64,000 nt of DNA, taken from contig JACQZI010000005.1 in assembly GCA_016207825.1 (NCBI GenBank), positions 137,772-201,771 on the forward strand, given 5' to 3'. This document shows, piece by piece, positions 8,213-18,317 of this stretch. Under the pieces are notes generated by a model. That model was given only the letters and a program-made list of their open reading frames with translations. It was not told where the DNA came from and searched no databases. Made by a program: the position numbers and the translations under genes. The stretch comes from Planctomycetota bacterium (lineage in GTDB: Bacteria > Planctomycetota > MHYJ01 > JACQXL01 > JACQZI01). Within the stretch, counting starts at the first letter, position 1. The number at the start of each line of letters is the position of its first letter.

Positions 8213-10300
8213 TTACTGCTTCGGCTTAGCCAATAATTCATTAAACTCCGCCCTGAGCGGGGCGTAATCATCAGCCAGCTTCTTAATCAGCTCTTTATAA
8301 CGCGGGTCGTCTTTCACCACCTTAAAGTGGTCGGAGATAAACCAGGCGTAACTGGGGCCGCCTGATGCGATTGCCTTTTCGAGCCATTCAATAGACTTTT
8401 CCTTTTCTCCCTGCAGGGCGTAAAGCGCCGCCATCTCCTGCATGATGCCCCATGATTCCCTCGCGGAAAAGCGCGCCATTTCCCCTTGCGCTTCCTTGTA
8501 TTTTCCTTGTCCGGTATAAATCCATGCCCTGACCTCGCTCGCGCTTAACGCCTGCGGGTCGAGCGCCGCCAGTTTGCCCAATACCTTTTCGGCGGAGGCG
8601 ATATCACCCAGCCAGACATAATTCATGGCAATCTGGGTAAGCTCATCCACTCCGTGCGCCCGGCCTTCAGCCAGCTTATTCGCGTTCAATCCCTCACTTA
8701 TCCTGCCGGCGAAGAAGAGGTTAATCGCCCGGCGCATATAAAAATTATAGGTCGGGTCAATCCTGCCGATAAGTTCCAGGACTTCCAGCGCCGTCTCGAA
8801 TTCGCCCATATAAAAGGCATAGCGCGCCATATAAATCAAAGACGGGACATATCTTCTATCAAGCTTAAAGCATTGGATATATTCACGCGTCGCCTCCAGC
8901 CGCTTTCCTTTGGCTTCCAGCGTATAGGCAAGGGCGTGATGGGCTTCTATCAGGTTTTTATCCAGTTCCAGCGATTGCCGCGCGGTTTTCTCCGCTTTTT
9001 CCAGCCACGCGGTATCATTGGAAAAATTCCACCAGAAGTGCAGGGCATACGCATAAGCTAGCGAGGCGTGGGCGCGGGCGAATTTGGGGTCAAGCGTCAC
9101 AGCCGTTTCCAGGCAGCTTATCGCGGAATTGTTGCTTTCCTTGGTCACCTCGCCGGAAAGATAGGCAACGCCTTTCAGGTAATTGTCATAAGCGGGGATA
9201 TTTTCCGTCCCGTATTTGAAGATATCCTTGTTGTCCATAATCTGCAGGCGAAGGGCGTTTGCCACCTGGCGCGAGACCTGGTCAAGGAGATTTAAGGTAT
9301 CGGTATCCTTTCCCTGGTATGCCTGCACCACCGGGCGCTCCCTGCCATAGGCATCGATGATTTCCACATTCACCCGCAACTGCCCTTCGGAACGGATAAA
9401 GCTCCCGCTGATTATTTTGGAAACCTGAAGCTCCTCTTTTAAGGCTTCCGCTTTCCATTCCTTGCCTTTATACGGAAGCGTGGCGTTAAGCGGGCGGATG
9501 ACGAGCGATTCAATCTTCAGGAGCTGGACATTCAGCTCGGAGGTAATGGCAATCGATAAATAATCGGATTCCTTGTCGTTATTCAGGTTGCGGAAGGGCA
9601 TGACGGCAATGGCGTCATAGGGCTTGGTGAAAAGGAATACTTTTAATAAGACCGCGGCGATGATAAAGACAAGTATCAGAGGGATAACGACCGCCTGTTT
9701 CTTAAAGAGTTTTACGGTGCGCCTTGTAATCCTGCCTAAAAACGATAGCGGGCGGACTTCCGGCGACTGCGTCAATTCAAAGAGCTCCATCAGCTCGACA
9801 TTGCCTTTAAGCTCGCGCTCGCCGATGGATTTGAAATCAAAGCGCTTGTCTATTTTAATCAGGTCACGCAGGGTGCGTGAGATGGTGATAATATCCGGAC
9901 CGGCATTGGATTTTATCCGCTCGGCCATATTTACCGCGTCACCGAAGATATCATTGCCGCTTTCGGAAACCAGCCCGTAATGTATCCCGATACGAATGTG
10001 CAGGTCTTTATCTTCAGTTTGCGTTTGGCGGACTTGGGCAAGTTTCGCCTGCATGCTAAAGGCGGCTTTCAGGGCGTCGGTCGGGCGTTCAAAGACCGCC
10101 ATAATGCTGTCTCCGATGGTTTTTACGACGCGGCCGTTGGCATGCTCGACTATCGGGAAAAGGTATTGGTTGTGCCGCTTTATCATTTCAAGGCCGGCCG
10201 TGTTGCCCTGCGAAGAGAAATATTTAGATGAACCGACGATGTCGGTAAAAAGGATGGTGCGCGCCCTGATGAACGCTGATGAGTGGCTGTCAATACCCAT
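8213..10300 (-). CDS. Class III adenylate/guanylate cyclase with TM helix, TolB-like domain and TPR repeats
   Basis: A 695-residue sensor/regulator. Residues 12-175 form a class III cyclase domain: RARTILFTDIVGSS carries metal ligand D20, GDSIMAVFE carries D64, and GDAVNMAERI is the conserved helix. Residues about 202-224 are a single membrane helix. Residues about 228-330 resemble the TolB-like/FlgO-type domain often following cyclases (IAVMPFRNLNN, SKIISGSFIRSEGQL). From about 350 to the end are TPR helices (LDPKFARAHASLAYAYA, LEAHHALAY, LDPQALSASE). The cyclase is N-terminal and cytoplasmic, so the TolB/TPR part should lie outside the inner membrane. The true cyclic nucleotide is unknown. 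The mRNA is predicted near-leaderless (promoter 10311-10339). Confidence 0.9.
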   Translation of the reverse strand: MGIDSHSSAFIRARTILFTDIVGSSKYFSSQGNTAGLEMIKRHNQYLFPIVEHANGRVVKTIGDSIMAVFERPTDALKAAFSMQAKLAQVRQTQTEDKDLHIRIGIHYGLVSESGNDIFGDAVNMAERIKSNAGPDIITISRTLRDLIKIDKRFDFKSIGERELKGNVELMELFELTQSPEVRPLSFLGRITRRTVKLFKKQAVVIPLILVFIIAAVLLKVFLFTKPYDAIAVMPFRNLNNDKESDYLSIAITSELNVQLLKIESLVIRPLNATLPYKGKEWKAEALKEELQVSKIISGSFIRSEGQLRVNVEIIDAYGRERPVVQAYQGKDTDTLNLLDQVSRQVANALRLQIMDNKDIFKYGTENIPAYDNYLKGVAYLSGEVTKESNNSAISCLETAVTLDPKFARAHASLAYAYALHFWWNFSNDTAWLEKAEKTARQSLELDKNLIEAHHALAYTLEAKGKRLEATREYIQCFKLDRRYVPSLIYMARYAFYMGEFETALEVLELIGRIDPTYNFYMRRAINLFFAGRISEGLNANKLAEGRAHGVDELTQIAMNYVWLGDIASAEKVLGKLAALDPQALSASEVRAWIYTGQGKYKEAQGEMARFSARESWGIMQEMAALYALQGEKEKSIEWLEKAIASGGPSYAWFISDHFKVVKDDPRYKELIKKLADDYAPLRAEFNELLAKPKQ

Positions 10301-10310
10301 ATATTAAAAA

Positions 10311-10339
10311 GTTATACAAAGCCTCAGCGTAAGGGTCAA
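10311..10339 (-). promoter_or_regulatory. sigma70-type promoter, near-leaderless, for cyclase gene
   Basis: Minus strand: TTGACC (10339-10334), a 17-nt spacer and TATAAC (10316-10311). The ATG at 10300 begins 10 nt downstream of the -10 box, with no Shine-Dalgarno. Confidence 0.7.
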
Positions 10340-10426
10340 ATAAAATCTATCGCCACAAAGACACCAAGGAACAAAGAGCGATTTTATGACCGGAAGTGAA
10401 GGCAACACTCACTTTCAGCCCGGCAA

Positions 10427-11602
10427 TTATTTAGTGATAACCGCCTTAAGCGGTTTGGTGGCGCGCCTTAAGAACAATACGGCAAAACAGGTATCAATCG
10501 GGTTAGACATCCAACTGCCGTTTTCCCCCTGTTCTTTAAGGAGATATTCCGCGCCTGTTGCATACCATTCGTTATTACCGAATAATTCTGTGTTAGCCAG
10601 TATGCCGGCTCGCTCAAGCGCATAAAGGTAATAATAATGGTGCTTTTTAGTATCCAGATATTTGGCGTGCTCAGTAACCGTGAAGTTTTTAGCCAGCCAG
10701 TCAACGGCTTTCGGGATGCATTTGTCTTTATCCTTGCTTTCCTTAAGGTAAAAATCATAGATACAAAGGCAACCTAATCCTCCCGCCGTCATGGCGCCGT
10801 AAGCGGATTGGCCGGCTGAACCATCGGCCGCATAATGCCAGCCGCCGTCAGTCGTCTGGGAAGAGCGCCACCATTGCAGGGCTTTTTTAAGGATATCGTC
10901 CGGTATGATAATGCCGGATTGCATGCAGGCCCTTAAACCCAATGCCGCATACTGTGAATTGGAATTATCGCCGGCCGGAGGCCCTTTGCGTTTTTGTTTG
11001 ATGGCAACTTTCTTTACACTATCGGCATAATCGCCGTCTTTGCCTTTCTTTTTAGGCGCCGGCTTTTTTTTCGAATCATCCGGCGTGCCGGTAACTTGCG
11101 CTTTCGAGTCTTTTTCGGGCGGCTTCTCCAAAACCGTTTTTTCCCCATAGCTCCATTGCCCGTTAGCACATTGGTTATCAATAAGGAATTGGGCGCAGTT
11201 CTTGATTTCATCCTGGTATTTCACCATATCAATTGCCTCTAATGTCATGGCCCGTAACGCGACATGATAGGTGAAATCGAGCTCGTTTGACAGGACTTTT
11301 TCCAGGAGCTTGTCGATATCCGCCTCTTCGGCGCCAGCATGCACGATAGTATAAAGAATCAATTCTTCGGGACGGAATTTGCGCGTCACTTTTTTGTAAT
11401 CAGTAAGATCAAAAGTAATATTGGTGTTTTTAACCAGGAAAGCCACGCCTTTCCTGATGGCACCATCGACTTTTTGCTGGTCAATCTTTGGGCGTGCCTG
11501 CTCGTCTTTCTTTCCGGGAGGCTTACCCTGAGCGAATATGAAACCGGCTAATCCAAACAATGCAATAATGAAAAAAGCAAATGCTGTTTTGTTTTTTATC
11601 AT
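10427..11602 (-). CDS. Secreted prenyltransferase/squalene-cyclase-like alpha-toroid protein
   Basis: I use the ATG at 11602 (391 residues), which has an AGGAG site 8 nt upstream and begins a good signal peptide (MIKNKTAFAFFIIALFGLAGFIFAQ). The frame could extend to 11629. The mature part has repeated alpha/alpha segments with QW-like turns: NGQWSYG, TTDGGWHYAADGSAGQSAYG, GENGSWMSNPIDTCFAVLFL. A Lys/Pro-rich insertion lies between repeats (KKKPAPKKKGKDGDYA). No DxDD protonation motif of terpene cyclases is seen, so it is unlikely to be an active cyclase. Such secreted toroid proteins are common in Planctomycetes, with unknown substrates. It follows the NapH-like gene on the same strand. Confidence 0.8.
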   Translation of the reverse strand: MIKNKTAFAFFIIALFGLAGFIFAQGKPPGKKDEQARPKIDQQKVDGAIRKGVAFLVKNTNITFDLTDYKKVTRKFRPEELILYTIVHAGAEEADIDKLLEKVLSNELDFTYHVALRAMTLEAIDMVKYQDEIKNCAQFLIDNQCANGQWSYGEKTVLEKPPEKDSKAQVTGTPDDSKKKPAPKKKGKDGDYADSVKKVAIKQKRKGPPAGDNSNSQYAALGLRACMQSGIIIPDDILKKALQWWRSSQTTDGGWHYAADGSAGQSAYGAMTAGGLGCLCIYDFYLKESKDKDKCIPKAVDWLAKNFTVTEHAKYLDTKKHHYYYLYALERAGILANTELFGNNEWYATGAEYLLKEQGENGSWMSNPIDTCFAVLFLRRATKPLKAVITK

Positions 11603-11695
11603 ACCGATATCTCCTATGTAATATAACAATTGGCACTTAGGAATTATTCCTTCGCGCCAAAATAAGTTCAGTATATCATTGCCGCTAAGGGCTTA

Positions 11696-12997
11696 TCACA
11701 CCGGGATAGAAAGCCAGAGAATAAGCGCCGCATAGATTAAGGAGGAAAATACGCTTAAGCCAGCGGACACATTGCGCCCGCGGCGCATCAAAAGATAAAT
11801 GCCGTAGGCAACCCCGATAACCATCAGGGCTATCTGGCAATACCAGACTCCCGGCTGCATCTTCCAGCCGCTCATTATGGAGGAAATCCAATCCGTATTG
11901 CCGAAGAGATTCCAGTTCCAGCCGAACGGGTCATTCAGCGTGTAAAGCATTTCCTTTATATGGATGGAAAACTGCTTGATAATCAGTCCCAGATGGGTGA
12001 AAATCAGGACCGGAATGAATGCATGTATGCGGGAAGAAAAGCCGAATAACGATACGCTGAATGATTTCATAATCGTAACGGCCAGGATAGCCATCACGAA
12101 AAGAGCGGAGATATGATATTGGTTAAAAGAGAAACGGGTTACCATGTATTCATTAACCCGTATCCCCAGCGCACTCGTATAAAAGGCGTGGAATAAAGTG
12201 AAAAGCAATAAGAGTATCACCAGAAAATTATAGGAGTGATTATCTGTATGAGCGCTTTTCAGGTCAGAAGCAGGCGCTCTTGCATTGATGGTGATATTAT
12301 CATAAGGGCAGGCCTTCGGGCACTCCAGGCACAGCGTGCAGTGCATATTGGTATCCATGGTCGAAGGGAATTCGAAGACCGGACAGCCCACGCCTTTCTC
12401 ATTACCGTTCAGGCAATCCTTATTGGGGCATTTAGCGCAAACATCCTGGTTGATACTGCGCAGTTCAAACGGCGCGAAGAGCGCGTACAATCCGCTCATT
12501 ATTCCAACCGGGCAGGCATAACGGCAGAAAGATTTGCGGTTAAATAGGAAGACGAATATAATCGCCAGCGCAACCATGGCCAGCCCAATATAAGCGGTCA
12601 TGCGCGGGTTCAGGGAAATCCCGATGCTGTATTCAAGGAAAACCATGACGCATAATAAGGTAACCGGCAGCCATAGTTTCCGCAGGAATGGCGGGATATC
12701 CGGCTTACTGCTTTCCAATCGCTTTTTGCCGCTTATCGCACCGAACCATCCGGCGATGGTATTCCACGGGCACACCGTACACCAGACCTTGCCGAAGATG
12801 ATGGCGAAGATGCTTATTAAGGTGAGCCAGATAATGCCGGTGGCGACGGAGGCGATATTGCGGTATGTCCCGCCGAAAAGGCCGGCGTAGACAATCAGTC
12901 CGAACAAGAGGACGAACACGAGGCGGAGAATAAACAGCCACCACCTGGTTTTAGCCAGGTTTTTTATAATGCCCACAGTAAATAAATTATATTTCAT
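11696..12997 (-). CDS. NapH/MauN-like membrane ferredoxin, 4Fe-4S
   Basis: A 433-residue polytopic membrane protein with cysteine clusters. WCTVCPW and CRYACPVG are the NapH-type CxxCP motifs in loops between helices. A ferredoxin-like segment follows, with CAKCPNKDCLNG, GCPVF, and CTLCLECPKACPYDNI for further 4Fe-4S clusters. The C-terminal third has four to five more helices. Members of this group pass electrons from quinol to periplasmic oxidoreductases or maturation systems. Its start overlaps the stop of the giant upstream gene (TAATG at 12999-12995), indicating translational coupling. Because the neighbours are cell-surface proteins, its electron acceptor is not evident. Confidence 0.85.
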   Translation of the reverse strand: MKYNLFTVGIIKNLAKTRWWLFILRLVFVLLFGLIVYAGLFGGTYRNIASVATGIIWLTLISIFAIIFGKVWCTVCPWNTIAGWFGAISGKKRLESSKPDIPPFLRKLWLPVTLLCVMVFLEYSIGISLNPRMTAYIGLAMVALAIIFVFLFNRKSFCRYACPVGIMSGLYALFAPFELRSINQDVCAKCPNKDCLNGNEKGVGCPVFEFPSTMDTNMHCTLCLECPKACPYDNITINARAPASDLKSAHTDNHSYNFLVILLLLFTLFHAFYTSALGIRVNEYMVTRFSFNQYHISALFVMAILAVTIMKSFSVSLFGFSSRIHAFIPVLIFTHLGLIIKQFSIHIKEMLYTLNDPFGWNWNLFGNTDWISSIMSGWKMQPGVWYCQIALMVIGVAYGIYLLMRRGRNVSAGLSVFSSLIYAALILWLSIPV

Positions 12998-15900
12998 TAC
13001 TTGCTAAATGCCACAACAAACCTAACAAACGCCCCCTTAAGCGAGTAGTCGTTATTAATGGTCAGGTCATCGGAGAAATCGGTAAAGTTATAGCCGCCGC
13101 CGATATAAAAGCTGTCGGCAAGCTTATAAAGGACTTCGGCAAGGAATCCGCTTTTCGTGTCATCCGCCAGATATTGCCTCAAGGTGCGGTATTCCAAGCC
13201 GGCCGTCCACTTATCAAATATCTTATAATTGAAGCGCGTCAGGTGCAAGGTGGTCTTGCTATCCATCCACGGATAATTGACAACCTTTTCCTCGCCCTCT
13301 TTCAACGCGTATTTTTCGATTACCTCAAGTTTCTTGGTGACGTCATACGCCAATTCAATCGAATAAATATTAAGGCGCTGGCGGGTGATTCTTATCGCGT
13401 TAAGCAAATCGGCCTGGCTTGCCGGGTAATCGTCGGTCAGGCGCGTGTATTTGGCAAGGATGTTCAGCCTGTCCCAGTTTACCGGACGGTAGCCGACGCC
13501 AAGCCCGTATTCGCGGTATAAAGCCTCGGTCGTTTCGGTTGCCTGGTTTAAGGTCTGCGCCCAGTTGAAACGCCCGTCAATATAAAGATTGCGCTCCATG
13601 TTCCACTTGAACGAATTAGATGTAAGATACTGGTTCCTGTCTCCGACCATGGTATTCTCATCGAATCTTACTTCCAGCCGCGTGGTTATAACTAACGGCT
13701 TGGAATAATAGCCAATCGCCGTGGAAGCGCTGTAACGCTCGGTTTCGCTGGTATCATAATTCTGCAACCGGCTCTTTTCGAAATTGCCGTTCCAGCGCCA
13801 GTAGACATTTATTTGCTTATCCACCCCGACGCGCTGGGAATTAGCCTCGCTTATCTCGGACTTTTTATATTCCTGCTGGGTGTACACCCGTGTGGATTCA
13901 TCCGGCTTATAGGCAGTGCCCGTGGTGAATAGGGATTCCCTGCCTTCGGTTCTGGTCAATCCCTGGCGGTAATTCGTATAAAGGCTCCATAGCTCGTTAA
14001 GTTTCGTTTCCACCCCAACGAGTTGCGCATTTCCGTCCGTCCCGCTGGTCGCTTCCACTCTGGCGGTAGAAACGATATCCATGGTGTCCGGGTCAACGAT
14101 GCTTGCCGCCGCGCCTAAAGTCGTCTGGTAATTCGAGTCTCCGTTCAGGGTTGCCTGCTGGCCGAGATACGTCCTGAAAACCCCGCCGTAGAACTTGCGC
14201 TCCACCCTCGCGGCAACTATATCCGTATCGCGGTTGGTTTCCCCTTGGATGGCGTTAAGCGGAATATGCGCTTCTTGGTGGCGGTATTCGCCGTTAAACG
14301 CCCATTGGTTATTGGGCGTGTAGTTGCCGTGTAAAGAAGCGGTTTCCGTCCGCTTGGCTCCGACCTGGAATCTGGTGGCAAGGTTTTCCGTATCAAGCTC
14401 CAATAATTCCTGCGCGTCGTATCTGGCGATGAGATTGAGTTTTCCTTCCAGCATGGAATTGGAAACCGACAAGCCGTATTTCTCCGTCCCTTGCTGGTTA
14501 ACGGTATCTGAGCTTATGAAATCAGGCTGGAGGCGCTTGTAATACGCGCTTATCGGCAGGCGGTCAATCTCGTTAATCGTTGTCTTGATGCTGTAAGCCG
14601 CTCCTTTCGGTTGCACGGCGTTCGGGATGTTACTGAAACTTAATCCGCCGTCCGTTGACAGCGAATTGGGAATCGCGAAGGAAACCGATTCCGCGTATTC
14701 GATATCCAGCTTGTTCTTGGTGAATAGGGTCAAGGACGTATTCGCGCCCCTTAATTCATAATTCTCATCGAGCGTCTCTTCCCTGATATAAGTCCCTCCT
14801 AATTTCACCTGGAACTGTTCGCCGGGTATCGGGATTTGCCGGCTGGCTGAACCGCCATAACTGCCCCTAGTCCAGTGGCTCCGGTCCGGCTCGTATTCAT
14901 AGTCTATTATAATGTAAGCCGGATTCCCGTTTAAGAGCCCTGTTGAGATAAGGCCGTTGGAAGATTCAACCGAGGCAACCGGTTTGGTCAGGACTATCCG
15001 GCCGTTGGAATAATCTATCTCGTAATCATCGCCCTGCGACAATGGCGTATTGGATAAAGTCAGGTTGGTGATTTTATCGCGCACTTCAATGCGGATTTGT
15101 TCCGAGCCCCGGACGACATTCCGGTTTTCCAGGTAATAAAATGTCCCGCCGGTCGCCTTGAATTCGTTATGGCCGCTTAACTGTTTAGCCTGCGCGCCGA
15201 ACAGCGTTGCATTGGTCATCGTCTTTTGGTCATTGTTCGTTTTATTAACATATACCTTTGCCCCATAAAGAGTCCGATTATAATTAAGCAACTCCGTTTT
15301 ATTCAATCCCGTCTGGTAATTCCCGACCACCAGGTTACTGCCGCTGGGCAGGTGCTCTGCCAGAAGATAAACCGGCCCTTGCGTATTGGTCGCATCCCAA
15401 GATACTTTGGACGTATCGCCGTAAGTGAGATAATATTTATCCGGGTCGATATAACGGGACAAACTACGTTCATTCTCACGGTTTGCGATTCTATCTGTAT
15501 CAACGGATGAAGTAATGCGGTACTTCCCGTTAATGGTCGTCTTTAAATAACCGGCAACCCGGCCCTGGCCGTAAGCGCCGTCATTATACATATCATTATG
15601 CTTTACCGGATTAATATTGCCGCTCGTATTATTGTAGCCGGCAACGCCTTCTCCTAAGATGACCAAGTCTAAGGAGTCCGTAGAGTTTGTAGAATTCTTG
15701 GAGTTGACAGGGAAGTTCACTTTGCACAATAACCCTTCCGTAACTCTCACTACTTTTGAACTATTAAACCCTTGAACTTTTAAACTTAAGAGGTGCGTTC
15801 CCGGCATCACCCCCGGCACGTGGTATTTCCCGTCCTTATCCGTGGTGATGATTGTCCCGTCTTCCATTATAATTTTCGCCTTGGCTATACCCTTTTCGCC

Positions 15901-18294
15901 TTCATCCTGGACGCCGTTGTTGTTGGCATCCTCAAAGACCTTTCCGATAATCGTCCCCAAATCGAATATCGGGTCGGGAATGACCGTGACCGATTCGCGC
16001 GCGGTATTGGAACGCCCCTCGGTGACCGGCGGGACATTGTAATAATATACCGCATACGCCTTGTTTTCATACTTGCCGAAAGTGACTCCGCTTCCCACGA
16101 CTAATTGATAAGTTAAAATCTTACTCTCGCCGACAATAAAATCACCCGCGTCAAAGGCAAGCGTTGCCGCACCGGTCGGGTCGGCCTGCTTAACCCCGTT
16201 CAGCAACGTCGAACCCCGGACATATTTAAAGCCAAAAGGAATCCGGTCGTAAACGGTCGTCGTCCTCGTGGCATCGGTCGGGTCAGGGCCTTTGTTGGTA
16301 ATATTGATTTGATACGTTACGATATCGCCGATTGTTACTTGCTGCTTATTAGCTTTCTTGGTAAGGGAAATATCCGCCGGGTCGGGCGGCGCTTGTCCGA
16401 TGGCGTAAAGCTTGTCGTCATTGGCGCCGACATAAACTACCGGGCTTATTGCAGAGCTGTTTGCCAGCGCCGGAGTGGAACGGATTGGCTGTCCCGTATT
16501 ATAATCCCAGTTGGCGATCCCTGTCGGCGAGATAGAATATAATTTACCGTCATCCGAACCGATATAAACCGCGCCGGTTGAATCAATGGTCGGCGATGAA
16601 CGGATATTATTTCCGGTAACAAAAGGGAATCCGGCAACGATTGCACCGGTAGGATCCAGGCAATAAAGCTTGTCGTCATCCGACCCGAAATAGATATTGC
16701 CTCCGGCATCGACGGCTGGTGATGAATAAACCGCCCCGTTGGTCTGGTAGCGCCACTTCAATGTCCCGTCCGCATTTAACGCGTACAAATAATTATCCAA
16801 AGAGCCGATGTAAACCGTTCCGTCCGCCGCTATCGCCGGAGATGAAACGATGCCGCTACCGGTCGGGTAAGACCACTTGATGGTGCTATCCGGATTCACG
16901 GCGTAAACCCTGCCGTCTGCCGAGCCGACATAAATCGTCCCGTCCGCCGCTATCGCCGGCGATGTCTCCAGCCACGGCCCACACTGGCGCGACCATTTGA
17001 AACTACCGTCGTAATTAATCGCGTAAAGATTGCCGTTAATCGAGCCGACGTAAACCGTCCCGTCCGCGCCGATTGCCGGAGAAGATTTCAGCCAGCTTCC
17101 CGTATCATAAGTCCATTTCTGCGTCCCGCCCGGATTGATTGCGTGGAGCATGCCGGATGCCGCGCCGATAAAAATGGTGCCGTCCGCGGCAATCGCCGGG
17201 GATGAATGAACCAGCCCGCCGATTACATACGGACCCGCCCAGACAGTGGAACTCGATGGCGTGATTTTGTAAAGGTTGCCGTCGTAAGAGGCAATGTAAA
17301 TATTATTGGCGGCGTCTATTGCCGGTGACGATTCCACATCTCCGCCTGTAGAAAATGCCCATTTGAACGTATTGGTTATCGGCCCCTGATACGGGCTTAA
17401 GCCGGTGTGCCTAAGGTCGTGGTGGAACATCGGGCTGGGGGAATTCAAGAGCGCCGAGCCATCCGCAATCACGTTGACGTCCGCCGTGGCTGATGCCGTA
17501 AAGCCCTGGTTATCCGCCAACTCCATCTTTACCGTGTATGTCCCGACTCCCGGATACGTATAGGAAGAGGTTTTTATTTTGCTGTATGCCGTATCCCAGA
17601 CGCCATCGTTGGTGTAATCCCAGCGCACCATCAAAGCCGAGGCGGTTTCGTGGAGGTCATAAGATGCCGAGCCGTCAAGGTAAAACGCCGTGGAAACCGT
17701 GCCGGTAACCGGGATGGCCGTAAGGATGGCGACTGGGGGTAATTCGGGCACCTCGCTTTCTTTCTGGTTAAAGTTGATGATACTGCCGACCACCACGGCC
17801 AATCCGCCAAAATGCCATAGACCAAGTTCCGTCTTCTCCCCGATTTGCGATGCCACCTTCGTAACCATCTGGATATCCGAAACAAACTCGGCCGAAGATC
17901 CCGCGAGCTTCGTCCCAATCTTTAAAAGGCCTTCGGGCGTTTTCTGGTAATAGACTATCTCGTATTTCTCCGGCGGCGAGAATTCTATGAGGTTCGTGTA
18001 TTTCTCGTAAGTGATTTCCTTTCCGTCCAGCAGAATCTTTTCCGGAATCCATGCCTGGTTAACCCGCGACGGGGTCTTGCTGATGGAAACGTCATCCTTT
18101 GCCCAGGCATACATGATATAATAGTAATATGCCTCAGCCGGAGCCATGGTCTTGGTAAAGCGGTCGAGCACCACGGAATCTACCTGGTTTAAAACCTCCT
18201 GCCAGCGGTAAACAACCTCGATAGTTTCGGCAGACAAGGAAAGATTCACTGCGGCTATTATTATAAAAATATAAATAAAAACAGCTTTCCTCAT
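12997..18294 (-). CDS. Giant surface protein: PKD, PQQ-like propeller, DUF11, SdrD-like domain and C-terminal beta-barrel
   Basis: A 1765-residue protein with a signal peptide (to about residue 22). Domains in order: a linker; a PKD domain (about 190-280, FYLDGSASYD); the FHHDLRHTGLSPYQGP entry motif and a PQQ-like beta-propeller of about eight repeats (about 288-638, each like SSPAIAADGTVYVGS and LYAIN); a DUF11 conserved-repeat domain (about 645-765); an SdrD/Cna-B-like domain (about 780-855, GKVFEDANNNGVQDEGE, a Ca-binding-type loop); then about 880 residues of alternating beta strands. The C-terminus, GAFVRFVVAFSK, resembles a beta-signal. I infer an outer-membrane barrel carrying an exposed or periplasmic propeller. 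It sits between a lipoprotein gene (23-nt gap) and the NapH-like gene (1-nt overlap), probably one operon. Confidence 0.85.
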   Translation of the reverse strand: MRKAVFIYIFIIIAAVNLSLSAETIEVVYRWQEVLNQVDSVVLDRFTKTMAPAEAYYYYIMYAWAKDDVSISKTPSRVNQAWIPEKILLDGKEITYEKYTNLIEFSPPEKYEIVYYQKTPEGLLKIGTKLAGSSAEFVSDIQMVTKVASQIGEKTELGLWHFGGLAVVVGSIINFNQKESEVPELPPVAILTAIPVTGTVSTAFYLDGSASYDLHETASALMVRWDYTNDGVWDTAYSKIKTSSYTYPGVGTYTVKMELADNQGFTASATADVNVIADGSALLNSPSPMFHHDLRHTGLSPYQGPITNTFKWAFSTGGDVESSPAIDAANNIYIASYDGNLYKITPSSSTVWAGPYVIGGLVHSSPAIAADGTIFIGAASGMLHAINPGGTQKWTYDTGSWLKSSPAIGADGTVYVGSINGNLYAINYDGSFKWSRQCGPWLETSPAIAADGTIYVGSADGRVYAVNPDSTIKWSYPTGSGIVSSPAIAADGTVYIGSLDNYLYALNADGTLKWRYQTNGAVYSSPAVDAGGNIYFGSDDDKLYCLDPTGAIVAGFPFVTGNNIRSSPTIDSTGAVYIGSDDGKLYSISPTGIANWDYNTGQPIRSTPALANSSAISPVVYVGANDDKLYAIGQAPPDPADISLTKKANKQQVTIGDIVTYQINITNKGPDPTDATRTTTVYDRIPFGFKYVRGSTLLNGVKQADPTGAATLAFDAGDFIVGESKILTYQLVVGSGVTFGKYENKAYAVYYYNVPPVTEGRSNTARESVTVIPDPIFDLGTIIGKVFEDANNNGVQDEGEKGIAKAKIIMEDGTIITTDKDGKYHVPGVMPGTHLLSLKVQGFNSSKVVRVTEGLLCKVNFPVNSKNSTNSTDSLDLVILGEGVAGYNNTSGNINPVKHNDMYNDGAYGQGRVAGYLKTTINGKYRITSSVDTDRIANRENERSLSRYIDPDKYYLTYGDTSKVSWDATNTQGPVYLLAEHLPSGSNLVVGNYQTGLNKTELLNYNRTLYGAKVYVNKTNNDQKTMTNATLFGAQAKQLSGHNEFKATGGTFYYLENRNVVRGSEQIRIEVRDKITNLTLSNTPLSQGDDYEIDYSNGRIVLTKPVASVESSNGLISTGLLNGNPAYIIIDYEYEPDRSHWTRGSYGGSASRQIPIPGEQFQVKLGGTYIREETLDENYELRGANTSLTLFTKNKLDIEYAESVSFAIPNSLSTDGGLSFSNIPNAVQPKGAAYSIKTTINEIDRLPISAYYKRLQPDFISSDTVNQQGTEKYGLSVSNSMLEGKLNLIARYDAQELLELDTENLATRFQVGAKRTETASLHGNYTPNNQWAFNGEYRHQEAHIPLNAIQGETNRDTDIVAARVERKFYGGVFRTYLGQQATLNGDSNYQTTLGAAASIVDPDTMDIVSTARVEATSGTDGNAQLVGVETKLNELWSLYTNYRQGLTRTEGRESLFTTGTAYKPDESTRVYTQQEYKKSEISEANSQRVGVDKQINVYWRWNGNFEKSRLQNYDTSETERYSASTAIGYYSKPLVITTRLEVRFDENTMVGDRNQYLTSNSFKWNMERNLYIDGRFNWAQTLNQATETTEALYREYGLGVGYRPVNWDRLNILAKYTRLTDDYPASQADLLNAIRITRQRLNIYSIELAYDVTKKLEVIEKYALKEGEEKVVNYPWMDSKTTLHLTRFNYKIFDKWTAGLEYRTLRQYLADDTKSGFLAEVLYKLADSFYIGGGYNFTDFSDDLTINNDYSLKGAFVRFVVAFSK

Positions 18295-18317
18295 TCTTCC
18301 TCGCTATTCACTCCTCA

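Noticed and set aside
10427-11602. Squalene-hopene cyclase
   Set aside because: No DxDD acid motif, about 390 residues instead of 630 or more, and a secretion signal.
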